Made by a program: the position numbers and the translations under genes. Shown piece by piece: positions 1 to 4,733 of a stretch of DNA of 5,356 nt. Within the stretch, counting starts at the first letter, position 1, and every line of letters starts with the position of its first letter. The notes under the pieces were generated by a model. That model was not told where the DNA came from and did no database searches. It saw only the letters and a program-made list of their open reading frames with translations. Source of the DNA: Clostridia bacterium (GTDB lineage: Bacteria > Bacillota > Clostridia > UMGS1883); NCBI GenBank assembly GCA_017468215.1, contig JAFUJG010000358.1:1-5356 (forward strand), written 5' to 3'.

Positions 1-881
1 GTAACCTTGTATACAGAACAATTTCCATGACAAACAAGTACTTTGGAGGTACTGTTAAGAAAACAGGCGTAGAAGGTGCTATGGACAGTGACTTACAGGA
101 AACTGTAGCAGCTGCAGTGGGCAAGGTAAGTGCAAAAATGGACAGTCTTCGAGTAGCAGATGCCATAACCGAAATCTTTACAGCAATAAAGCGTTGCAAT
201 AAGTATGTTGACGAAACAGAGCCTTGGGTTCTTGCAAAGGACGAAGCAAACGAGGGTAGATTGAGCGAAGTAATGTATAATCTTTGCGACTGTATAATTA
301 CAATTGCAAGCCTTTTAGAGCCCTTTATGCCTCGCACTGCAAAGGCTATCAGCGAGCAGCTCAATTGTCCTTTAAGGAGCTTTGAAGACTGCGGAAAGAA
401 TGGTCTTTACCCCGTAGAGGGCAAGGTGACAGATACTCCCGAAATGCTCTTTGCAAGAATTAAGCTTGAAGATATTTTGGCAGAGGTTGAAAAGCTTATG
501 GGTGCACAAAAGCCTAAGGAAGAAGCTAAAAAAGCTGTAGAAAAGCCCGAACCCAAGGAAGAAATCAGCATTGACGATTTCTGTAAGATGGATTTAAGAG
601 TTGGTACGGTTATTGCCTGTGAAAAGGTTAAAAAGTCTAACAAGCTTTTAAAGTTCCAGCTTGACTTTGGCTATGAACAGCGCCAGATTGTGTCGGGTAT
701 TGCAAAATATTACAACCCCGACGATTTAATCGGCAAGCAGGTTGTGGCGATTGTAAACTTAGCGCCCGTTAAGCTTTGCGGTGAATTAAGCCAGGGCATG
801 ATTTTGTCAGCTGCAAACGACGAGGAATTAAGCCTTGTATCACCCATTGCACCTATTGCGCCCGGTAGCGAGGTAAGATAA
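1..881 (+). CDS. metG: Methionyl-tRNA synthetase, C-terminal part (5' truncated by window)
   Basis: This cytoplasmic enzyme charges tRNA-Met with methionine. Only its C-terminal 292 residues are visible. The frame is open from base 3 and reads NLVYRTISMTNKYF, the conserved segment just after the catalytic domain, so the ATG at 27 is internal. The class I catalytic domain (HIGH and KMSKS motifs), expected to be roughly the first 350 residues, lies upstream of the window. A helical anticodon-binding domain follows, with the hallmark CNKYVDETEPWVLAKDE at about 198-248. A Lys/Glu-rich linker is at about 489-566. A Trbp111-like OB-fold tRNA-binding domain occupies about 573-878 (KMDLRVGTVIACEKV, QIVSGIAKYY, NLAPVKLCGELSQGMIL). 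This extra domain is common in longer bacterial MetRS and raises tRNA affinity. The stop overlaps the tatD start in TAATG, which suggests translational coupling. The identification is firm; only the upstream part is unseen. Confidence 0.96.
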   Translation, partial: NLVYRTISMTNKYFGGTVKKTGVEGAMDSDLQETVAAAVGKVSAKMDSLRVADAITEIFTAIKRCNKYVDETEPWVLAKDEANEGRLSEVMYNLCDCIITIASLLEPFMPRTAKAISEQLNCPLRSFEDCGKNGLYPVEGKVTDTPEMLFARIKLEDILAEVEKLMGAQKPKEEAKKAVEKPEPKEEISIDDFCKMDLRVGTVIACEKVKKSNKLLKFQLDFGYEQRQIVSGIAKYYNPDDLIGKQVVAIVNLAPVKLCGELSQGMILSAANDEELSLVSPIAPIAPGSEVR

Positions 882-1648
882 TGTTATTTGACGTTCATGC
901 ACATTATGATGACGAACGTTTTGACGAGGACAGGGATATTCTCCTGTCCTCGATGCATGAGAATAACGTTGGTCATATTATAAATATCGGTTGCGATATA
1001 GCATCCAGTGAGGCGAGCATCTGTTTGGCTGAAAAATACCCCTTTATGTATGCGGCGGTGGGGTTTCATCCTCACGAAGCGGCAAACGTTAAAGACGGCG
1101 ATTACGATACTTTAATTGCATTGTCGAAGCATAGTAAGGTTGTTGCAATCGGCGAAATCGGGCTTGATTACTACTACGGTAAGGATATTATGGATATCCA
1201 GAAAAAAGTTTTCCGTGAACAGATTGAGCTTGCAAAAAGTGTAAACCTGCCTTTCCAGGTACACAACCGTGACTCCACCCGTGATTGCTTAATGATTTTA
1301 AAGGAAGCAAACATGGGCGATAGGTGCGGCATGATGCACTGCTTTTCTGAAAGTAAAGAAACTGCCCGTGAAATGCTTAACTTAGGCATGAAAATTTCAA
1401 TAGGCGGCATTGTGACCTTTAAAAACAACGTAAAAACCGTTGAAGTGGTAAAGTATGTGCCTATTGAAGACCTAATGATTGAAACCGACAGTCCGTATCT
1501 TGCACCTGTGCCTTACCGTGGTAAGCGTAACAGCTCAATTTATGTGCACGCAGTTGCCGAGAAAATTGCCGAGCTTAAAGGTATGGACACAGATGAGGTT
1601 ATTGCAATTACAGAGAAAAATGCAATGGAGTTTTATAGGATTGATTAA
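881..1648 (+). CDS. tatD: TatD-family metal-dependent hydrolase (DNase)
   Basis: This is a 255-residue TIM-barrel amidohydrolase-type protein, the usual length for the family. Family members are cytoplasmic, metal-dependent 3'-5' DNases; the exact in vivo role of Gram-positive members is unsettled. The metal ligands are all visible: HAH at residues 6-8, Glu92 in GEIGLDYYYG, His128 in QVHNRD, His153 in MMHCFS and Asp203 in ETDSPYL. The GFHPHE (61-66) and PYRGKRN (211-217) signatures are also present, so the active site appears intact. The ATG is set by the TAATG overlap with the metG stop, and metG-tatD is a frequent bacterial pair. In many Firmicutes tatD is followed by rnmV and ksgA; here a radical SAM gene follows instead. 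A perfect inverted repeat lies early in the gene at 925-952. The family call is firm; the physiological substrate is not known from sequence. Confidence 0.95.
   Translation: MLFDVHAHYDDERFDEDRDILLSSMHENNVGHIINIGCDIASSEASICLAEKYPFMYAAVGFHPHEAANVKDGDYDTLIALSKHSKVVAIGEIGLDYYYGKDIMDIQKKVFREQIELAKSVNLPFQVHNRDSTRDCLMILKEANMGDRCGMMHCFSESKETAREMLNLGMKISIGGIVTFKNNVKTVEVVKYVPIEDLMIETDSPYLAPVPYRGKRNSSIYVHAVAEKIAELKGMDTDEVIAITEKNAMEFYRID
925..952 (+). other. Perfect 10-bp inverted repeat (RNA hairpin candidate) within tatD
   Basis: The arm cgaggacagg (925-934) is exactly complementary to cctgtcctcg (943-952), leaving the 8-base loop gatattct. A G-U closing pair (935 with 942) could extend the stem to 11 bp. 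It spans tatD codons 15-24, where translation would pass through it. There is no U-tract after it, so it is not an intrinsic terminator. It could slow ribosomes, affect mRNA decay, or be chance in a charged D/E/R coding stretch. The pairing is seen directly; any function is inference. Confidence 0.45.
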
Positions 1649-1663
1649 TGGCCTTAGTTTACT

Positions 1664-1693
1664 TTGATTAGGTAATTGCAACATTTTTATAAG
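1664..1693 (+). promoter_or_regulatory. Candidate sigma-A promoter for the radical SAM gene
   Basis: A TTGATT hexamer (1664-1669, four of six matches to TTGACA) is followed after 18 bases by TATAAG (1688-1693, five of six matches to TATAAT). The predicted transcription start, six to seven bases after the -10, falls at about 1699-1700, the G-run that opens the nested stem of the structured leader. That coincidence supports both calls. No terminator is visible between tatD and this promoter, so read-through from metG-tatD is also possible. Confidence 0.4.
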
Positions 1694-1697
1694 GTAT

Positions 1698-1780
1698 GGG
1701 GACACAGCCATTCATTCATTTCAGATTTAACCTGTGAAAAGACGATGGAGTGGCTTGGCTGATGGGTAGGCAATGTCCCC
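1698..1780 (+). promoter_or_regulatory. Structured 5' leader of unassigned class (candidate cis-regulatory RNA)
   Basis: An outer stem pairs ggggaca (1698-1704) with tgtcccc (1774-1780), 7 bp. Directly stacked inside it, cagcca (1705-1710) pairs with tggctg (1756-1761), 6 bp. A weaker inner stem can form between tttca (1719-1723) and tgaaa (1735-1739). The 3' side carries an unpaired 12-base joiner, atgggtaggcaa (1762-1773). The tandem tggct-tggct (1751-1760) lets the second stem form in two registers. A candidate promoter places the transcript start on the first stem strand. The ribosome site agggagg (1794-1800) lies just downstream. I compared it from memory with common riboswitch consensuses (TPP, FMN, SAM, cobalamin, THF, fluoride, ZTP, c-di-GMP, guanidine, preQ1) and found no convincing match. 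An alternative is a small REP/MITE-like palindromic element with ggggaca termini. Confidence 0.4.
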
Positions 1781-1811
1781 CAACGTGGGTTTTAGGGAGG
1801 AATATTTTTAA

Positions 1812-2411
1812 ATGAACATTATCGCTTATCCCATCGGGGATAGCTTATACTTAAACTTAACAAACCGTTGCACCAATGCCTGCACCTTCTGTGTGCGTAC
1901 CACCACAGATTCCGGCATGGGGTATGATTTGTGGATTGACCACGAGCCCACAGTTGCCGAAATGGTTGCCGACATAAAAGCGAAAGGCATTGAAAACTAC
2001 AAGGAGCTGGTGCTCTGCGGTTACGGTGAGCCTACTGAAAGATATGACGACATGCTCGAGGTTGTTCGCCGTATAAAGGAATATTGCCCTGTTAGTGTGC
2101 GTCTTAACACAAACGGTCATGCAAATCTTATTGCAGGAAGCGATGTTACATACAAAATGGAAGGCCTCATCGACATTGTATCAATAAGCTTAAATGCACC
2201 GGATGCAAGACGTTATAACGAAATTTGCCAATGTCAATACGGCGAAGAAGGTTTTTACGCCATGCTTGACTTTGCCGCAAAAGCAAAGGCTTATGTACCT
2301 GAGGTGGTCCTTAGCGTTGTTGATGTTATGGATAAAGCGGATATTGACGCTTGCCGGAAAATTGCAGAGGAGATAGGTGTAAAATTCAGAGTGAGAGAGC
2401 TTATCAAGTAA
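1812..2411 (+). CDS. TatD-associated radical SAM protein, function unknown
   Basis: This 199-residue protein carries the radical SAM cluster motif CTNACTFC (Cys20, Cys24, Cys27; CxxxCxxC), which binds a [4Fe-4S] cluster and cleaves S-adenosylmethionine. LCGYGEPT at 69-75 is the GGE-like SAM-binding motif, RLNTNGHAN at 97-105 and DIVSISLNAP at 121-130 are further barrel strands. It is short, without an obvious C-terminal SPASM or extra cluster domain, in the size range of activase/QueE-like members. Location right after tatD matches a recognised family of radical SAM proteins that co-occur with tatD; I recall no known reaction. The ATG is preceded by agggagg (1794-1800) with an 11-base gap. 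The 163-base leader before it and the candidate promoter suggest separate control from metG-tatD. panB follows after 63 bases with no terminator between. The superfamily call is firm; the subfamily is likely; the substrate is unknown. Confidence 0.9.
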   Translation: MNIIAYPIGDSLYLNLTNRCTNACTFCVRTTTDSGMGYDLWIDHEPTVAEMVADIKAKGIENYKELVLCGYGEPTERYDDMLEVVRRIKEYCPVSVRLNTNGHANLIAGSDVTYKMEGLIDIVSISLNAPDARRYNEICQCQYGEEGFYAMLDFAAKAKAYVPEVVLSVVDVMDKADIDACRKIAEEIGVKFRVRELIK

Positions 2412-2413
2412 AC

Positions 2414-2440
2414 TTTACAAAATTGAAAAAATGTGATAAA
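2414..2440 (+). promoter_or_regulatory. Weak candidate promoter upstream of panB
   Basis: An extended -10-like TGTGATAAA lies at 2432-2440 (TG at 2432-2433, GATAAA matching TATAAT at four positions), with TTTACA at 2414-2419 as a poorly spaced -35 (15 bases). Predicted start is about 2447, leaving a leader of about 28 bases with ggaggag (2461-2467) seven bases before the panB ATG. The same element recurs before the secreted-protein gene at 4674-4688 (TGTGATAAnnTAAAA in both). This AT-rich gap contains no terminator, so panBCD may also be co-transcribed with the radical SAM gene. Confidence 0.3.
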
Positions 2441-2474
2441 TTAAAACTGAAATAAGAAACGGAGGAGCTGCCAT

Positions 2475-3314
2475 ATGAAAAATACAACAGCCACATTTGC
2501 TCAAATGAAAAAGAACGGCGAAAAGATATCTATGCTTACGGCGTATGATTATTCTACCGCAAAGCTTGTTGATAAAGCGGGAATTAACTCAATACTGGTA
2601 GGTGACTCCTTGGGCATGGTAATGCTTGGCTATCCCGACTCAACACGTGTTACAATGGAGGATATGCTCCATCACGTGAAGGCTGTTGTAAGGGGCACCG
2701 AAAATGCACTTGTTGTTGCAGATATGCCCTTTATGAGCTACCAGACAAGCGTGTATGATGCCGTTAAAAACGCAGGCAGGTTTATACAGGAGGGCGGCGC
2801 CGGATGCGTTAAGCTCGAAGGCGGCGTTGAGGTAAAAGAGCAAATAAGAGCCATTGTAAATGCAGGTATCCCGGTTTGTGCTCATATTGGCTTAACCCCT
2901 CAGTCCATCAATGTATTTGGCGGTTTTAAAGTGCAAGGCAAAACAGTAGAAACTGCAAAGAAAATAATTGAAGATGCAAAGGCAGTACAGGAAGCAGGTG
3001 CTTTTGCAGTAGTGCTTGAGGGTATTCCGGCGCCTTTGGCAGACATTATAACAAACATGCTTACTATTCCCACAATAGGTATAGGAGCAAGCAAAAACTG
3101 CGACGGTCAGGTTTTGGTTTATCAGGATATGGTAGGCATGTATTCTGATTTTACGCCTAAGTTTGTTAAGAGATATGAAAATGTAGGCGAAGTAATGACT
3201 TCAGCCTTTAAAAAGTATGACGAAGAAGTAAAGGCGGGTGTGTTCCCCACAGAGGAATATACCTATAAGATAGACGAAAATGTTTTAAAAGAAATCGAGG
3301 CGCAATTAAAATGA
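2475..3314 (+). CDS. panB: 3-methyl-2-oxobutanoate hydroxymethyltransferase (ketopantoate hydroxymethyltransferase)
   Basis: PanB transfers a hydroxymethyl group from 5,10-methylene-tetrahydrofolate to alpha-ketoisovalerate, giving ketopantoate, the first committed step of pantothenate synthesis in the cytoplasm. The 279-residue protein is full length, slightly longer than the roughly 264 residues of the E. coli enzyme. Metal ligands are present: Asp44 in VGDSLGM, Asp83 in VADMPF and Glu115 in KLEGG. The probable catalytic Glu182 is in LEGIP. Other signatures are LTAYDYSTA (21-29), AHIGLTPQ (136-143), GIGAS (202-206) and GQVLVYQDM (211-219). The ATG at 2475 follows ggaggag with a seven-base gap, and the preceding 63 bases hold a weak promoter candidate. 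It overlaps panC by four bases (ATGA), a typical coupled arrangement. Nothing is missing or odd. Confidence 0.97.
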   Translation: MKNTTATFAQMKKNGEKISMLTAYDYSTAKLVDKAGINSILVGDSLGMVMLGYPDSTRVTMEDMLHHVKAVVRGTENALVVADMPFMSYQTSVYDAVKNAGRFIQEGGAGCVKLEGGVEVKEQIRAIVNAGIPVCAHIGLTPQSINVFGGFKVQGKTVETAKKIIEDAKAVQEAGAFAVVLEGIPAPLADIITNMLTIPTIGIGASKNCDGQVLVYQDMVGMYSDFTPKFVKRYENVGEVMTSAFKKYDEEVKAGVFPTEEYTYKIDENVLKEIEAQLK

Positions 3315-4150
3315 AAATTTTAACTACTGTTAAAGAGGTGCGTGAATACGTTAAGGAAGCCAGAATGCAGGGCAAAACAGTAGGCTTGGTGCCTACTATG
3401 GGCTATCTCCATGAGGGGCATGGCTCCCTTGTTAAGAAAAGTGTGGAAGAATGTGACGTAACTGTTGTAAGCATATTCGTTAACCCCACACAGTTTGCTC
3501 CTAATGAAGACTTTGATGCATACCCCAGAGATTTGGAGCATGATGTGAAGCTTCTGACCGAATGTGGTGCAGATGTCGTTTTCCATCCCGAAGCAAGCGA
3601 GATGTATTTTCCCGATGCAACAACCACAATAGTGCCCGATGTTTTAAGTAAAAACCTTTGCGGCAAATCACGCCCTATTCATTTTGGGGGTGTGTGTACA
3701 GTTGTGGGCAAGCTCTTTAACATTGTTACACCCGATAAAGCCTTTTTTGGACAAAAGGATGCTCAGCAGCTTGCCATTATAAAACGTATGGTGAGAGATT
3801 TGAACTTTGGTGTTGAAATTGTAGGCTGCCCCATAATCCGTGAAGAAGACGGTCTTGCAAAGTCCAGCCGTAATACCTATCTTAATCCTGATGAGAGACA
3901 GGCAGCGCTGTGCCTTTCTCAAAGTGTAAAGCTTGGTAAAGAAATGGCTCAGGCAGGTGAAAAAAATACAAAAGTTATTCTTGATGCCATGATTGCACAT
4001 ATTGAAAAAGAGCCGCTTGCTAAAATTGACTATGTTCAGTCTGTTGATGCAATCACCATGCAGGATGTGGAAGAAATCACAGGCGAAACACTTTTTGCAA
4101 TGGCTGTTTATATTGGTAAGACAAGATTAATTGATAACTTTATTGTTTAA
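3311..4150 (+). CDS. panC: Pantothenate synthetase (pantoate--beta-alanine ligase)
   Basis: PanC condenses pantoate and beta-alanine with ATP through a pantoyl-adenylate, making pantothenate in the cytoplasm. The 279-residue length is normal. The N-terminal Rossmann-like domain shows [11 protein letters not shown] with the HxGH nucleotide motif at 34-37, FVNPTQF (56-62), YPRDLEHD (71-78), [19 protein letters not shown] (121-139) and FGQKDAQQ (147-153, Lys149). The KMSKS-like loop reads DGLAKSSRN at 180-188; many homologues have Met or Leu where Lys184 sits, a minor variation. HEGHGSL has Gly where Leu is usual after the HxGH motif. The short C-terminal dimerisation and lid domain follows. Its ATG lies within the panB stop region (ATGA), so translation is probably coupled. 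panD follows after a 39-base gap with its own ribosome site. Confidence 0.97.
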   Translation: MKILTTVKEVREYVKEARMQGKTVGLVPTMGYLHEGHGSLVKKSVEECDVTVVSIFVNPTQFAPNEDFDAYPRDLEHDVKLLTECGADVVFHPEASEMYFPDATTTIVPDVLSKNLCGKSRPIHFGGVCTVVGKLFNIVTPDKAFFGQKDAQQLAIIKRMVRDLNFGVEIVGCPIIREEDGLAKSSRNTYLNPDERQAALCLSQSVKLGKEMAQAGEKNTKVILDAMIAHIEKEPLAKIDYVQSVDAITMQDVEEITGETLFAMAVYIGKTRLIDNFIV

Positions 4151-4189
4151 TTCACAATAAAAAGTCGATTTAACAGGTAGGTGGTTATT

Positions 4190-4582
4190 ATGACAATTAC
4201 TATGCTGAAAGGAAAAATCCACCGTGCTAAGGTGACACAGGCGGAGATTAATTATGTGGGAAGTATAACGGTTGATATGGACCTGCTGGAGGCAGCAGGC
4301 ATACTCGAATACGAAAAGGTTCAGGTTGTTGATATTACAAACGGCAACCGCCTTGAAACATATACTATCGCAGGAGAGAGAGGCAGCGGAGTTATATGTC
4401 TCAATGGTGCTGCAGCAAAGCTTGTGGAGGTTGGCGACAGAATCATCATTATGGCATATGCCCAGATGGATATGGAGGAAGCTGACGGCTTCAAACCCAG
4501 GGTTGTGTTTGTAAACCGTGAAAATAAAATAGTTAAAAAAGCACACTATGAAAAGGCCGGAGAGCTTTTTGAGGAGCTTTAA
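4190..4582 (+). CDS. panD: Aspartate 1-decarboxylase proenzyme
   Basis: PanD decarboxylates L-aspartate to beta-alanine, the second substrate of PanC. It is a pyruvoyl enzyme made by self-cleavage of a proenzyme. From ATG 4190 the product has 130 residues, close to the usual 126-130. The cleavage site Gly24-Ser25 is in NYVGSITVD, so a short beta chain (1-24) and an alpha chain with N-terminal pyruvoyl are expected. Lys9, Tyr22, Arg54, Thr57-equivalent and Tyr58 (RLETYTI) and the NGAAA loop (72-76) fall at the positions numbered in E. coli. The N-terminus [13 protein letters not shown] aligns with the Bacillus protein start, which favours ATG 4190 over GTG 4181 (which would bury the aggtagg ribosome site) and over ATG 4202. 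A strong terminator begins at the stop codon, so panD is the last gene of the operon. Confidence 0.96.
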   Translation: MTITMLKGKIHRAKVTQAEINYVGSITVDMDLLEAAGILEYEKVQVVDITNGNRLETYTIAGERGSGVICLNGAAAKLVEVGDRIIIMAYAQMDMEEADGFKPRVVFVNRENKIVKKAHYEKAGELFEEL

Positions 4583-4620
4583 AAAAAGTCGGTAAATATT
4601 CGTATTTACCGACTTTTTTT
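4581..4620 (+). terminator. Intrinsic terminator of the pan operon, probably bidirectional
   Basis: An 11-bp core stem, gtcggtaaata (4588-4598) with tatttaccgac (4603-4613), is closed by a stable ttcg tetraloop (4599-4602). It is flanked by seven A's (4581-4587) that pair with seven T's (4614-4620), giving up to 18 bp and a clear U-tract. The A-run means the same structure could terminate transcription from the other strand. It overlaps the last base or two of the panD stop codon and separates pantothenate genes from the secreted-protein gene. Confidence 0.93.
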
Positions 4621-4623
4621 GTT

Positions 4624-4634
4624 GTGTTGAACAC
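4624..4634 (+). promoter_or_regulatory. 11-bp dyad, possible operator
   Basis: GTGTTGAACAC is a perfect 5-1-5 inverted repeat, lying between the pan terminator and the candidate promoter of the secreted-protein gene, centred about 50 bases before the -10. The position would suit an activator or repressor half-site pair. It is too short to exclude chance, and I do not recognise the regulator. Confidence 0.22.
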
Positions 4635-4655
4635 GAAAAATTAACAAAGTTATAG

Positions 4656-4684
4656 TTGCGTAAACAATAGAGGTGTGATAATAT
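4656..4684 (+). promoter_or_regulatory. Candidate promoter for the secreted-protein gene
   Basis: TTGCGT (4656-4661) is followed by an extended -10, TGTGATAAT (4674-4682, GATAAT matching TATAAT in five of six), or read with a 17-base gap by TAATAT (4679-4684). The region is AT-rich and follows directly after a strong terminator, where a new promoter is expected. The predicted start is about 4689, leaving a leader of about 45 bases. Confidence 0.5.
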
Positions 4685-4692
4685 AAAATTAG

Positions 4693-4716
4693 GTATATGT
4701 TCAGTAAAATATATAC
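4693..4716 (+). other. 5'-UTR hairpin just before the ribosome site
   Basis: gtatatgtt (4693-4701) can pair with aaaatatac-type bases (4708-4716): nine pairs including one G-U, with a six-base loop. It starts within a few bases of the predicted transcript start and ends four bases before AGGAAG (4721-4726). A stem at the very 5' end is a known way to stabilise mRNAs. The stem is AT-rich and weak, so function is uncertain. Confidence 0.3.
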
Positions 4717-4733
4717 AGAAAGGAAGATTATAT

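Noticed and set aside
1479..1667. Short + strand frame overlapping the tatD end
   Set aside because: It is a +2 frame of conserved tatD coding sequence, including the ETDSPYL region, with no ribosome site of its own.
1649..1697. Terminator after tatD
   Set aside because: I see no GC-rich hairpin with a U-tract there; the T-run at 1684-1688 has no preceding stem.
1696..1737. 13-codon frame starting at ATG 1696 in the leader
   Set aside because: Its only Shine-Dalgarno-like bases (aagg) are one base from the ATG, and the predicted transcript starts at or after this codon.
1738..1772. Fluoride or other known riboswitch, suggested by gacgatgg and ctgatgggtagg
   Set aside because: The gatgg and ctgat pieces recall the fluoride (crcB) consensus, but the required short hairpin and pseudoknot pairing are absent, and the gene is not a fluoride exporter.
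2412..2474. Terminator or riboswitch before panB
   Set aside because: The 63-base gap is AT-rich without stable inverted repeats; only a weak promoter and the ribosome site are supportable.
3668..4000. Antisense open frame of 110 codons opposite panC
   Set aside because: It overlaps conserved PanC motifs on the other strand and shows no recognisable domain or start signal.
4181..4189. GTG at 4181 as the panD start
   Set aside because: It would place the start inside the aggtagg/aggtgg ribosome site, and the extra residues MVI are not present in homologues; ATG 4190 aligns with the known PanD N-terminus.
4127..4546. Antisense open frame of 139 codons opposite panD
   Set aside because: It lies entirely opposite panC's end and the well-conserved panD, reads as Cys/His/Asn-rich low-sense protein, and has no convincing ribosome site; it is a shadow of panD.
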